64,000 nt of DNA, taken from positions 930,001-994,000 of the forward strand of contig NZ_CP039247.1 in the NCBI RefSeq assembly GCF_004795735.1, in the 5' to 3' direction. The stretch is from Corynebacterium endometrii (GTDB lineage Bacteria > Actinomycetota > Actinomycetes > Mycobacteriales > Mycobacteriaceae). The number at the start of each line of letters is the position of its first letter. The stretch's first letter is position 1. The position numbers and the translations under genes are program-made. Under the pieces are notes generated by a model, which was not told the DNA's origin, made no database searches, and saw only the letters and a program-made list of their open reading frames with translations. Of the stretch, positions 45,097 to 53,754 are shown one piece after another.

Positions 45097-45692
45097 GAAG
45101 TACACGTCCTTAAGTCAAGTTAGTAACGCCCGTAAGCAATCCGTTTACAGGGTTAATTTAAGTTTATTATTTAGGTTCTTCGCTAGTTAGAACGGCGTTG
45201 CGAACTGCCTTGGCCGCGCGGGATAGCGTCGATACTTTCTGTAACTAACGCCTAGGATATTGGGATAAATCCCGTTAGCGCGTAACAGTTCAGTAACTAG
45301 TAATTAAACCACGCTAGTTGAAAACTACCGCGACCGAGCCACTGACAACTAAACCCTATTAGCCTGGCCCGCTCCATAGAATCCTCGTGGTCAAGCCTAG
45401 CGCGCCGATGAGAATGACTATTTCGTGTCCTATTGGAAACTTTTTGTGAAAACCCATTGTCTGAAGCAGAATCTTGCGCTAATCTGTCCGCAACGCGTCA
45501 GGCTGTCACGCGCATTCCCGAACTTGTAGTCAAGACCCCGTACGGAGTCTTAACCGCCTAGTTCGGTGTGCTCCTGTGACGGCTATTTTTATTGCCTGGG
45601 CATATTCGCGGGCTCATTCATCGCCGCACGATAAACCAAGCGCAGGGCATACCGCAGCTCGGTGGTGTTATCGATGAAGATAGGAAGCCGCC
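45097..45692. other. Gene-free divergent region with a structured leader
   Basis: The left half is AT-rich promoter-type DNA for the minus-strand gene. The right half carries the long multi-stem structure described separately (45505-45593). No gene is seen. Confidence 0.5.
45505..45593 (+). promoter_or_regulatory. Long nested stem with T-run upstream of the YjiH gene
   Basis: Three coaxial helices are visible: GTCAC/GTGAC (45505-45509 with 45576-45580), CGAACT/AGTTCG (45519-45524 with 45560-45565) and AAGAC/GTCTT (45532-45536 with 45547-45551). Symmetric internal loops separate them. GGCTATTTTTATT follows. It looks like an attenuator or riboswitch-like leader about 145 bp before the gene. 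I cannot match it to a known class. Confidence 0.45.
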
Positions 45693-45752
45693 ATGATGTG
45701 CAGAGTTTCGGCCCGTGACGTTAGACAAGGGGGCGGTCATGCCCTCGGATAA
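45693..45752 (+). CDS. Possible 19-codon leader peptide overlapping the YjiH start
   Basis: An ATG at 45693, 6 bp after the ribosome-binding sequence AGGAAG, opens a frame of 19 codons. It ends in TAA at 45750-45752, 14 bp inside the YjiH gene. The peptide begins MMCRVSARDVRQ. Overlap with the main start suggests translational coupling or a regulatory upstream frame. Coding status is unproven. Confidence 0.35.
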   Translation: MMCRVSARDVRQGGGHALG

Positions 45753-47118
45753 GATTACCGCCGGTAACGGCAGCGCTGAACGCAAGGCTAATGCGGTGGG
45801 CTACCTTGCCGATGACCACGAGATTCCGCGGGTAAGGGGCGTCTGGCGCCTGTTTGTCTACAGCGCCATAGGCGCCGTGGTATTTTTCCTGCCGGTGACG
45901 TACAAGGGCACTAAATCCATTCCGTTAGACCACATGGTCACCGCGGTGAAGGAGTATCTGCCGGAGTTGGTGCCATGGTTCATTCTGGCACTAGCCGCGT
46001 ACGGCACAATTCGCTCCATCGCTCATAAGAACTGGCAGGACGGGCCCATGCAGGCCATCTTCGTGGTAGCCAACGTCGTGGGCCTTGTGATCTCATTTCT
46101 GATGGTTATCGACAAACTGCCGTGGGTGCTAGGCGATGAAGATCTCGTGCCGTTCCTGTGGGATTCCATCGCGGTCTCAGTAGGCCTGATCGTGCCCATC
46201 GGTTCGGCCTTCCTGGCCCTGCTCATAGGCTACGGTTTCCTGGAGTTTATCGGCGTGTTCATGCAACCCATTATGAAACCGGTTTGGCGGACTCCGGGCC
46301 GCTCGGCAATCGACGCGGTTGCGTCCTTCGTGGGGAGCTACTCGTTGGGCATTTTGATTACGGACCGGGTGTATCAAAACGGCGGTTATACGGCCCGTGA
46401 GGCAGCGATTATTGCCACCGGGTTTTCAACCGTATCCGCCGCCTTCATGGTAATCGTCGCTAAAACCCTTGGGCTCATGGATATCTGGGGACTGTACTTT
46501 GCCGTCTCCCTCATAGTGACGTTTATCGTTACCGCAATTACCGTGCGCATCCCGCCGCTGAGCACCGTTCCTGATGACTATTTTGAGGGAAGCGAACCAT
46601 CCCCGGAGCGAGTGGTGAAGGGAAACCGGATCCGCGAAGCATGGCGCGAGGCCATGATGGCTCTCGAGCAGGCGCCGTCACTGGGCAAAGCCATATCTGA
46701 AAACCTGCCCGATGGCATCCGCCTCGCCGGGGCGATTGTCCCATCCATCATGTCAATCGGCCTAGCAGGCCTGTTGCTGGCGAAATTCACCCCGGTCTTT
46801 GACTGGCTGGGCTACCTTTTCTATCCCTTCGCCTGGGTTGTGCGCCTGCCGGAGCCGCTGATGGCGGGTAAGGCCTCCGCGATGGGGATTGCGGAGATGT
46901 TCCTGCCGGCCACGGAGGTCGCGGATCAGGAATCCCTCGTGCTGCGCTTCGTCATCGGCGTTGTCTCCGTCTCCGCCATCATCTTCTTTTCGGCCCTGGT
47001 GCCGTGCATCATGGCCACGAAGATTCCGGTCAAAATTACCCACATGGTGGTGATCTGGTTTGAACGCGTTGCCCTGACCATCCTGATCGCCACGCCCATT
47101 GCATACCTACTGTTGTAA
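45739..47118 (+). CDS. YjiH-family (nucleoside-recognition/Gate domain) membrane transporter
   Basis: The 459-residue membrane protein has about ten hydrophobic segments. It resembles the YjiH family, whose Gate domains also occur in nucleoside transporters and the spore maturation proteins SpmA/B. Distinctive segments are FVGSYSLGILITDRVYQNGGYTAREAAIIATGFSTVSAAFMVIVAKTLG and the C-terminal VSAIIFFSALVPCIMATKIPVK. AGGGGG precedes the ATG at 45739 at good spacing; a GTG at 45715 is less likely. The substrate is unknown. A structured leader and possible upstream peptide suggest post-initiation control. Confidence 0.82.
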   Translation: MPSDKITAGNGSAERKANAVGYLADDHEIPRVRGVWRLFVYSAIGAVVFFLPVTYKGTKSIPLDHMVTAVKEYLPELVPWFILALAAYGTIRSIAHKNWQDGPMQAIFVVANVVGLVISFLMVIDKLPWVLGDEDLVPFLWDSIAVSVGLIVPIGSAFLALLIGYGFLEFIGVFMQPIMKPVWRTPGRSAIDAVASFVGSYSLGILITDRVYQNGGYTAREAAIIATGFSTVSAAFMVIVAKTLGLMDIWGLYFAVSLIVTFIVTAITVRIPPLSTVPDDYFEGSEPSPERVVKGNRIREAWREAMMALEQAPSLGKAISENLPDGIRLAGAIVPSIMSIGLAGLLLAKFTPVFDWLGYLFYPFAWVVRLPEPLMAGKASAMGIAEMFLPATEVADQESLVLRFVIGVVSVSAIIFFSALVPCIMATKIPVKITHMVVIWFERVALTILIATPIAYLLL

Positions 47119-47228
47119 GCGTCGACTTAGAGGCGTAAGGCCCCGAGCCTGTTCAGTTTATGACTTGAGCGCACAGAGCCCGGCACCAGTCAGGTCAATC
47201 CCGCTGGCTCCAGCGGGTTTCGTAGCAA

Positions 47229-49001
47229 GTGCGCGGCGACGCTACTAAAGTGGCGTGGCATATGCACGCTGGCCATGAAGAAGAATCCGTAGCTGCCGCG
47301 CGCCTGAGGGCCGAGCAGGCGCATTCCCGTGCCCGCGATGCGGTAGCGCGAGCGCACCGGACCCTAAGCGATAACCTCATCGCCACTACCACCGCCGGCG
47401 TAGTCCAGGGGTTCAGGAAAAACATTTCCGAACTAGATGCCGAGGCCGCAGAATTGGATGCGGAGCACTCGCCCGCGATGGTTATAGGCCCCGGCGCTGG
47501 ATCTCCAGCAACCACCGTCCGTTGCTGGAGGGGAATACCATACGGAGCGGATACTGGCGGGGAATACCGGTTTAAACCTCCGCGGCCCGCGCCCCGGTGG
47601 GACGGCATCAGGGATTGCGGCAATTTCGGGGCCATTGCCCCTCAAACCACCTACTCGTGGACGGACAAAATAATCGGCAGCGAGGATTGCCTTAACTTAG
47701 ACATCGTCCGCCCGGATACTGAGGAACAGCTTCCCGTGGTGGTCTATCTGCACGGCGGTTCGTTCATCGTTGGCGCCTCTCACCTCGGGATGCTGCAGGG
47801 CCACCACCTTGCGTCGGCCATGAACGTGGTCTACGTGTCTATCAACTTCCGCCTAGGCGTTTTGGGCTACTTAGATTTGCGCTCCATCCCGGGGGATGCG
47901 GCCGCCAATCCGGCCGTCATGGACCAACTCCTGGCCCTTGAATGGGTGCGTGATAACATCGCGGCCTTCGGTGGGAATCCGGATAACGTGACGTTGATGG
48001 GGGAGTCCGCCGGAGGTGCCGCGGTCCTTACTATGATGGCCGTTCCCCGCGCACACGGTCTATTCCACCGGGCGATTGCGCAGTCACCGCCCATCGGGAT
48101 GATTCATTCTAAGACGCAGTCCCAATTCTGGGCTCGCGAATTAGTCAACCGCATGGCCTTGCCCCGCATGACGGATATCGGGACCCTGCGCCAGGCGCAT
48201 TTCAGCGAGGTGGTGCGCGCCGGGCAATCCATGATGTGGCGTTCCAAGGAATTGCTACACCTGAATTCCTGCTTTGCGCCTACCGTGGACGGCCAACTCA
48301 TACCGCAGCACCCGTTAGACGCCTTCGAACAGGGCAAGCAAGCGCAGGTGCCGCTGTTAATTGGTACTAATTCCGATGAGGCTAGTTTCTCCCGGTTCTT
48401 ATATATAAGGGAGGCCGCACGCTCTAGGGCGGCGGTTCGCTTACTTAGTTCCTTTGATAATAAGAGCGCTGAGGACGTGGTGGCGGCCTACAACGGCGCT
48501 ACCTCCCGTCATAATTTCGCGCAACTAGTCACAGATGCGTTGTTCTGGGCGCCCACCGTGCGCGTGGCTTCATCTCACTCTCGCACCCAGCCCACGTGGA
48601 TGTACCGCTTCGACTATTCCACAAATGTTTTGCGCAAGTTGGGTTTGGGCGCCATGCATTCAATGGAGTTGAGCAATATCTTTGGCGATCCGGATGCCTC
48701 CCGCATGTCCATTCTGACCCGCTGGGGTGACACCACCGCTATGGACGGGCTGACCAAGCAGATGCAGGCGCAGTGGGCGTCCTTCATACATGATGGCGAG
48801 GTGCTCGGGGATTGGCCGCGGTACTCAGCTGACGCGGACCGCCTAACTAAAGTCTTTGATCACCCTTCCCGAATTGAGAAGGACCCACGTGCCCGTAAAC
48901 GCGAGGCTTGGGAGTCCTACGCAATGGATGAATGGGGCAAGGGTAGGCCAGAATTACTGGAGAAGCTGGGTTTTCTCGCAGCTTTACCGGACACGCGGTA
49001 G
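47229..49001 (+). CDS. Type B carboxylesterase/lipase family protein
   Basis: The 590-residue alpha/beta-hydrolase has the oxyanion motif VYLHGGSFIVGASHLG and the catalytic serine in GESAGGAAVLTM near residue 260. An acid residue lies in LIGTNSDEASFSRF and the probable catalytic His in LGAMHSMELSNIFG. The N-terminal 60 residues are helical and charged, with no signal peptide, so the enzyme is cytoplasmic. The true start is uncertain: GTG at 47229, GTG at 47250 or ATG at 47262, and none has a strong ribosome-binding site. The natural ester substrate is unknown. Confidence 0.85.
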   Translation: MRGDATKVAWHMHAGHEEESVAAARLRAEQAHSRARDAVARAHRTLSDNLIATTTAGVVQGFRKNISELDAEAAELDAEHSPAMVIGPGAGSPATTVRCWRGIPYGADTGGEYRFKPPRPAPRWDGIRDCGNFGAIAPQTTYSWTDKIIGSEDCLNLDIVRPDTEEQLPVVVYLHGGSFIVGASHLGMLQGHHLASAMNVVYVSINFRLGVLGYLDLRSIPGDAAANPAVMDQLLALEWVRDNIAAFGGNPDNVTLMGESAGGAAVLTMMAVPRAHGLFHRAIAQSPPIGMIHSKTQSQFWARELVNRMALPRMTDIGTLRQAHFSEVVRAGQSMMWRSKELLHLNSCFAPTVDGQLIPQHPLDAFEQGKQAQVPLLIGTNSDEASFSRFLYIREAARSRAAVRLLSSFDNKSAEDVVAAYNGATSRHNFAQLVTDALFWAPTVRVASSHSRTQPTWMYRFDYSTNVLRKLGLGAMHSMELSNIFGDPDASRMSILTRWGDTTAMDGLTKQMQAQWASFIHDGEVLGDWPRYSADADRLTKVFDHPSRIEKDPRARKREAWESYAMDEWGKGRPELLEKLGFLAALPDTR

Positions 49002-49069
49002 GCTTAAATCTGCCCCTGCGGCATTCTGCAGGAAATGGCCTCTAACTATGCAAGGACGGTACGCCGGAC

Positions 49070-49957
49070 ATGAGCTTTTTTGAAGATATCGCAACTGCAT
49101 TGGACGCAGAGGGCATTGAGTCCCGCGTTAATGATGAGGTGCTTTTCGTTCCCATCACCTCAGATCTCGAGATCCAATTCGTCGAGATTGATCCACTGTT
49201 GCCAGCCGCAAACGTATACATCGCTGCGGCTGATGTTGATGAGGATGATGAGGAGTTTGAAGCGGTTTTAGTATCAGTGGCCTTCTCCGTTGATGATGCA
49301 GTGGAGGCTGTGGCTCGCCACATTGCCACCGATCAGGTAGTCACGGTTCTCCGTGATCTCCTTGAGGGCACGGATGAACGAATCTCAGAACTGGAATTTA
49401 CCCAAGATGAATTCAACCCCAACCTGGTGGTGGCTGAGGTAGCCAATGACTCCGAATTGCGCGTTTTAGTGGAGACCGTTGATGGTATTCCCCAAGCTGT
49501 GGTGCGCTTCCTAGCCTTCGATGTGGATGAGGAGGACTATGACGCGGCTTTCTCCGATGACGAAATTGATAAGGAAGACGCGGCCGTGTCACGCGCCTGG
49601 GTCAACGATGAGCTGGAGGGCCTAGGGGAAGAAGAGCGTCTCGCGTTGTTTGAAGCAGGGGACCTGTCAGACCCGCTTCCCGTCATCGAGATTCCTGCCG
49701 AGACGCTTGAATTGGGAACCTACACCGATTTTGACCGCCTCTTCGATGTCCTTTCCCTAGTCGCGGAGCAGGCACTGGATTGGGAGGCCCAGCTGGTTAA
49801 CTTCGACGAGGAAGAGTTCGATGAACCAGACGTCTATGACATCTTCGGTGAAGATGATGGCGACGAAGAGGACTTTGATGAAGAAGATGCGGAAGAAGCC
49901 TTCACCAGCGATGATAGCGATGGCGGTGAAGAAGACGCCTCTGCGCTGGCACGCTAA
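49070..49957 (+). CDS. Highly acidic hypothetical protein
   Basis: The 295-residue cytosolic protein is strongly acidic, with Asp/Glu throughout and a tail after residue ~245 consisting mostly of D and E (EEFDEPDVYDIFGEDDGDEED). The first 130 residues alternate strand and helix (FFEDIATALDAEGIESRVNDEVLFVPI), a pattern reminiscent of YbjN/type-III-chaperone-like folds; that is only a suggestion. No enzymatic motif is seen. AAGGA lies 14-18 bp before the ATG at 49070. It is monocistronic with a strong terminator and probably corynebacterial-specific. Confidence 0.7.
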   Translation: MSFFEDIATALDAEGIESRVNDEVLFVPITSDLEIQFVEIDPLLPAANVYIAAADVDEDDEEFEAVLVSVAFSVDDAVEAVARHIATDQVVTVLRDLLEGTDERISELEFTQDEFNPNLVVAEVANDSELRVLVETVDGIPQAVVRFLAFDVDEEDYDAAFSDDEIDKEDAAVSRAWVNDELEGLGEEERLALFEAGDLSDPLPVIEIPAETLELGTYTDFDRLFDVLSLVAEQALDWEAQLVNFDEEEFDEPDVYDIFGEDDGDEEDFDEEDAEEAFTSDDSDGGEEDASALAR

Positions 49958-50002
49958 CCGCGGCGAGTCCATGGTGTCATGGTGACTATTCCGCAATGAA
50001 CT

Positions 50003-50036
50003 TAAGGCCGTCCCCGCGGGGACGGCCTTATTTCCT
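50003..50036 (+). terminator. Terminator of the acidic-protein gene
   Basis: TAAGGCCGTCCCC-GCGG-style palindrome: TAAGGCCGTCCCC pairs with GGGGACGGCCTTA (50003-50030). TTTCCTTG follows. Confidence 0.85.
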
Positions 50037-50112
50037 TGTGCCCAGTCACGGTACTTCGTCTTTGCCCCCGTCCGGCGATGGTGTGTGCGCTTTGCTCGCG
50101 TCCGATGACGGA

Positions 50113-50691
50113 CTAAGCTGCCTCGCTAAACCCGGTGAATAAGGAAACTGGGGAGTGGACCGGCCGGAATTCGCGGTCTACCATCCAAACGAAAGTGGCG
50201 GCACTGCCCGTTGAAATTTCGTGAATCGCACCTACTAGGTGGTTGTCTACCAAGCTGCGTATCCACCCCTCTGCGATTGGCCCGGGCACGCGCTCACCCC
50301 TCGGGTCCGTTACTCGGGCACTAATCAGGTAAACGGGCTCTCGGAGTTCGCCGTAGCCGCGCACGCGGGCCTTGGCTAGCGGGCCTACGCGGTGGCGAGT
50401 CAGCGCCATCTGCAGATGACCCGCACCCATTATCCCGGGCAGCTCTTTTATGGGCGGGCGCCAGTGGGCCGTGGGGCGAGCCAGCGAACGAGGGTGGCGG
50501 ATTATCGAGTTAAGCGCATCGACCACCCCACGATGGGTAAACAAAATCTCCTCGGCCACATCGGTGGCCCGCGGACCATCGGTGTCACCTACGTGGCCTG
50601 CACCCAATTGACTATCGCGCAAGGATCCAGTGATAGATGGGCTAACGCTCTGGGGTGAAACGGTCTTGGCGGATTCAATGTATTTCTTCAT
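50113..50691 (-). CDS. Corynebacterial hypothetical protein
   Basis: The 192-residue soluble protein is not recognised. The central half (EEILFTHRGVVDALNSIIRHPRSLARPTAHWRPP) and C-terminal half (GPIAEGWIRSLVDNHLVGAIHEI) look like a folded alpha/beta domain. The first 50 residues are disordered. It is convergent with the acidic-protein gene and divergent from the MFS gene. The start is uncertain; the ATG at 50691 (MKKYIESAKT) is preferred over one 30 bp upstream. Confidence 0.65.
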   Translation of the reverse strand: MKKYIESAKTVSPQSVSPSITGSLRDSQLGAGHVGDTDGPRATDVAEEILFTHRGVVDALNSIIRHPRSLARPTAHWRPPIKELPGIMGAGHLQMALTRHRVGPLAKARVRGYGELREPVYLISARVTDPRGERVPGPIAEGWIRSLVDNHLVGAIHEISTGSAATFVWMVDREFRPVHSPVSLFTGFSEAA

Positions 50692-50805
50692 GTCCCACAA
50701 CGTAGGGCTTGCCCCGGACACAAATCCTCGGGAACCCGCACAGTTCGAATGCGTGTTCTAATTTAGATTTCTTATCAGGCCGTCCGCGGACTACCATGAT
50801 TGGCG

Positions 50806-52074
50806 ATGAACTCCACGAATGCCGCCCCTGCAACCCTGTCTCAGCAACCACCGCGCATCCCGCGTGAGATCTGGATCATGGTTACCGCTGGATTCATTAT
50901 CGCCATCGGTTATGGGCTTATCGCACCATTGCTGCCCCAGTTTGTCCGCAGTTTTGACGTATCCATGACGGCCGCCGGCATAGTGGTGTCTGTGTTTTCA
51001 GCCTCGCGTCTTATCTTCGCCCCCGGTTCCGGCGCGCTGGTGGACAAGGTTGGTTCCCGCAAGGTCTATCTCACCGGCCTGATGACCGTGGCTGTTACCA
51101 CCGGCATGGTGGCCATCGCTCAGGAATATTGGCACATTCTGGCCCTGCGTGCCGTCTCCGGCATCGGCTCTACCATGTTCACCGTTTCCGCCATGGGCCT
51201 TATAGTCAAGCTCTCACCGCCCACGATCCGTGGCAAGTGCTCGGCGGTCTACGGCACCTCATTCCTGCTGGGTAACGTATTCGGCCCACTCGTGGGGGCG
51301 GCCCTATCCTTCCTGGGATTCCGCTGGCCCTTCTTCATCTATGGTGTCGCCGTGGCCCTGGCCGCGCTCGTGGTGTGGCTGATGATGCCTAAAATCGACC
51401 CGGCGCTGGCCAAGAAATCTTCGCTGCCGCCTATGCGCATCGACGAGGCCTGGCGGGATACAGCCTTCCGCGCGGCGCTTACGTCTAATTTCTCCCAGGG
51501 GTACATCAACATGGGTGTGCGGGTGTCTGTGCTCCCGCTCTTTGCCGCCGCCGTCTTTCATAACGGTGCCGCGGCATCCGGCTTCGCCCTGGCCGCGTTC
51601 GCCGGCGGCAATGCGCTTGTGATGCAGTTTTCCGGCAAGCTCGCGGACCGCATTGGCCGCAAACCTATGATCATCACCGGCCTCGTGTTGACGTCCATTT
51701 TCATGGGAACGCTCGGTTTCGCCGAAAACGTCATCCCGCTCATTATCATGTCCATCCTCGCAGGCGGAGCCTCCGGCATGATTGCCCCGGCGCAGCAAGC
51801 CGCTCTAGCCGACGTAATCGGCAATTCCCGCTCCGGCGGCCAAGTGCTCTCCACGTTCCAGATGGCCGGTGACTTTGGCCAGATCTTGGGCCCCATCCTG
51901 ATTGGCCTACTCGCGGACATCTACGGCTTTAAGATTGCATTCGCCGCCTGCGGATTTATTGGCCTAGTAGGCGCCATTGCCTGGGCGTTTTCTCGCGAAA
52001 CACTTGAGGACCGCACGACCACGATTACGTCGCGGTTGCGTCCGCTAGCGTGGTGTATCTGTAGCCCGCGGTAG
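50806..52074 (+). CDS. MFS transporter with IS-altered C-terminus
   Basis: The 422-residue major facilitator has 12 predicted spans, motif A as GALVDKVGSRKVYLTG between spans 2 and 3, and ADRIGRKP in the second half. It resembles drug-efflux members (DHA family). The last 13 codons, from 52034 to the TAG at 52072-52074, are IS DNA. Removing the element and one target copy restores a frame that continues 12 codons (LPRRIIPRRKRH) to a TAG at 53547-53549. Only a basic cytoplasmic tail was changed, so the pump is probably still functional. The ATG at 50806 is preferred over a TTG 6 bp upstream. Confidence 0.85.
   Translation: MNSTNAAPATLSQQPPRIPREIWIMVTAGFIIAIGYGLIAPLLPQFVRSFDVSMTAAGIVVSVFSASRLIFAPGSGALVDKVGSRKVYLTGLMTVAVTTGMVAIAQEYWHILALRAVSGIGSTMFTVSAMGLIVKLSPPTIRGKCSAVYGTSFLLGNVFGPLVGAALSFLGFRWPFFIYGVAVALAALVVWLMMPKIDPALAKKSSLPPMRIDEAWRDTAFRAALTSNFSQGYINMGVRVSVLPLFAAAVFHNGAAASGFALAAFAGGNALVMQFSGKLADRIGRKPMIITGLVLTSIFMGTLGFAENVIPLIIMSILAGGASGMIAPAQQAALADVIGNSRSGGQVLSTFQMAGDFGQILGPILIGLLADIYGFKIAFAACGFIGLVGAIAWAFSRETLEDRTTTITSRLRPLAWCICSPR
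52025..52033 (+). repeat. Left target-site duplication TTACGTCGC
   Basis: This 9-bp sequence immediately precedes the IS256-family element. It is repeated exactly at 53503-53511, immediately after it. Confidence 0.85.
52034..52063 (+). repeat. Left inverted repeat of IS256-family element
   Basis: The 30-bp end begins GGTTGCGTCC and closes with GTGGTGTATCTGTA. It pairs with the right end at the same offsets. Confidence 0.85.
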
Positions 52075-52159
52075 GCCTTGTGCCGGTGCACAATGAGGCG
52101 ACCATCGCGGGTACCTTTCGAATCAACTCTTACCTATCCTCGAAAGGAAGTACCCTGCG

Positions 52160-53404
52160 ATGGCCGCTGACCCCAATCATATCGATCCGACCGCGTATGT
52201 CGAACAGCTACTGACTCAAGCCTCCCCAGACCTGATGCGCCAAATGCTCACTGACTTCATCAACCAGATTCTCTCCGCCCAGGCAGACACCGTCTGCGGG
52301 GCAGATTATGCAACAGTGTCGCCGGATCGTACAAACACCCGCAATGGTTACCGTCACCGACGGCTAGATACCCGCGTCGGCAGTATTGATGTGGCAATCC
52401 CGAAGCTACGCATCGGCTCATTTTTCCCCGACTGGCTGCTAGAGCGCCGCAGCCGCACCGAACGCGCCCTGACCACAGTTATCGCCACCTGCTACCTCAA
52501 GGGGGTCTCCACCCGCAGGATGAACGACCTAGTCGCCACACTCGGTATCAACAACCTATCGAAATCACAGGTCAGCGAGATGGCCAAAGAGCTTGACACG
52601 ATGGTCGAACAATTCCGTACCAGACCATTGGACCAGGGCCCGTATTACTACCTCTCCTGTGACGCGTTGACGATGAAAGTGCGGGAAGGCGGCCGAGTCG
52701 TCAAAGCCAGCGTGCTACTGGCCACAGGTGTCAACGCTGACGGCTACCGCGAACTGCTTGGCATGCAGGTTGCTACAGCGGAATCTACCGCGTCGTGGAC
52801 GGGTTTCTTCCGCGACCTCATCGCCCGTGGCCTCACCGGGGTATTCCTGGTCACCAGTGATGCCCATCTTGGTATTCAAGCAGCCGTGGGTGATTGCCTG
52901 CCGCAGGCTAGTTGGCAGCGGTGCCGCACCCACTTCGCGAAGAACCTATCAGCCCAGGTACCGAAGACCCAGTGGCCGACCCTATCAGCAATGTTTCACA
53001 CGATCTTCCAGCAACCCGATGCCACCAGCGTGTGGGTCCAGGCCAGGGATGTGGTGGAGTTCTGCCAGCACAAGTTCCCGAACGTGGCAGGCTACCTCGA
53101 GGAGTGTCTCGACGAGCTGTTGGCGTTTACCGCTGCGCCGAAAGCGGTGTGGAGCAAAATCTGGTCGAATAACCCCACTGAACGGCTCAATAGGGAGATC
53201 CGCCGGCGTAGCGATGTCGTAGGAATCTTCCCAAACCGAGACGCTGTTGTGCGCCTTGTTGGGGCGGTTTTGGCCGAACAGCACGATGACTGGATCCAAC
53301 AGAAGCGTTATATGTCACTGGCCAGCCTGACACAGACCAAAGACATCATCGCCGCTGGGGTCATCGACGAGGACCGCGACAACAACCAGGAAAACGCCGC
53401 ATGA
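52160..53404 (+). CDS. IS256-family transposase (Mutator-type DDE)
   Basis: The 414-residue transposase has the DDE residues in YYYLSCDALTMKVREGG (near residue 172), FLVTSDAHLGIQAAV (near 235) and NPTERLNREIRRRSDVVGIFPN (near 340). QCRT-like CLPQASWQRCRTHFAKNL is also present. It is of full length for the family and shows no frameshift. AAAGGAAG precedes the ATG. It transposes the surrounding element by a cut-and-copy mechanism. It is transcribed towards the defence operon, which lies on the opposite strand. Confidence 0.95.
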   Translation: MAADPNHIDPTAYVEQLLTQASPDLMRQMLTDFINQILSAQADTVCGADYATVSPDRTNTRNGYRHRRLDTRVGSIDVAIPKLRIGSFFPDWLLERRSRTERALTTVIATCYLKGVSTRRMNDLVATLGINNLSKSQVSEMAKELDTMVEQFRTRPLDQGPYYYLSCDALTMKVREGGRVVKASVLLATGVNADGYRELLGMQVATAESTASWTGFFRDLIARGLTGVFLVTSDAHLGIQAAVGDCLPQASWQRCRTHFAKNLSAQVPKTQWPTLSAMFHTIFQQPDATSVWVQARDVVEFCQHKFPNVAGYLEECLDELLAFTAAPKAVWSKIWSNNPTERLNREIRRRSDVVGIFPNRDAVVRLVGAVLAEQHDDWIQQKRYMSLASLTQTKDIIAAGVIDEDRDNNQENAA

Positions 53405-53472
53405 ATACCCTCACCCCACATCCCCGAGACGGCCCCTAAACCACCGCCATGAAACTAACCCCAGATTCGAAA

Positions 53473-53502
53473 TACAGATACACCACTACCCAGGACTTGA
53501 CC
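53473..53502 (-). repeat. Right inverted repeat of IS256-family element
   Basis: Read on the minus strand it begins GGTCAAGTCC and ends with GTGGTGTATCTGTA. It matches the left end in 21 of 30 positions. Confidence 0.85.
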
Positions 53503-53511
53503 TTACGTCGC
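53503..53511 (+). repeat. Right target-site duplication TTACGTCGC
   Basis: Exact copy of the 9 bp at 52025-52033. It marks the right boundary of the insertion. Confidence 0.85.
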
Positions 53512-53549
53512 TGCCACGCCGTATCATTCCACGCCGCAAGCGCCACTAG
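53512..53549 (+). pseudogene. Displaced 3' end of the MFS gene
   Basis: The codons following the right target copy continue the MFS frame as LPRRIIPRRKRH and end at TAG 53547-53549. They were separated from the gene by the insertion and are no longer translated with it. Confidence 0.75.
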
Positions 53550-53570
53550 CGGCCGGCTATCGTGCGGTTT

Positions 53571-53732
53571 ATGCACGCACAATTCGACGAAGCAATCCGC
53601 AACGCGCTCATCGTCCGCATCGTTTTCGCCCCCGCATCCGAGGTTTCCCCACCCACCCTCATCGCCCGCGCATGGTGGCGGGGACAGACTGACGGTGTCT
53701 CTCTACATCCTGGAGCTGGAATCGCTATTTGA
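53571..53732 (+). CDS. Possible small or remnant frame at the island junction
   Basis: A GC-rich frame from the ATG at 53571 to TGA at 53730-53732 encodes 53 residues (MHAQFDEAIRNALIVRIVF and LIARAWWRGQTDGVSL are recognisable stretches). No ribosome-binding site is clear. Base use resembles the core genome, so it may be the truncated end of a former gene at the boundary with the AT-richer operon. Support is weak. Confidence 0.25.
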   Translation: MHAQFDEAIRNALIVRIVFAPASEVSPPTLIARAWWRGQTDGVSLHPGAGIAI

Positions 53733-53754
53733 TGAGCTTAGGGCAGTCGGCAGT

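Larger units (their letters stand above)
52034..53502 (+). mobile_element. Complete IS256-family insertion sequence, 1469 bp
   Basis: The element is bounded by imperfect 30-bp inverted repeats (52034-52063 and 53473-53502). They match at 21 of 30 positions: GGT, GTCC and the inner block GTGGTGTATCTGTA are shared. The GxTxxxGTCC end pattern and a 9-bp target duplication are typical of IS256. It carries a single intact transposase gene on the plus strand. It landed in the last codons of the MFS gene, 244 bp from the DISARM-like operon. An intact transposase and perfect target duplication suggest a recent, possibly still active, insertion. Confidence 0.88.
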
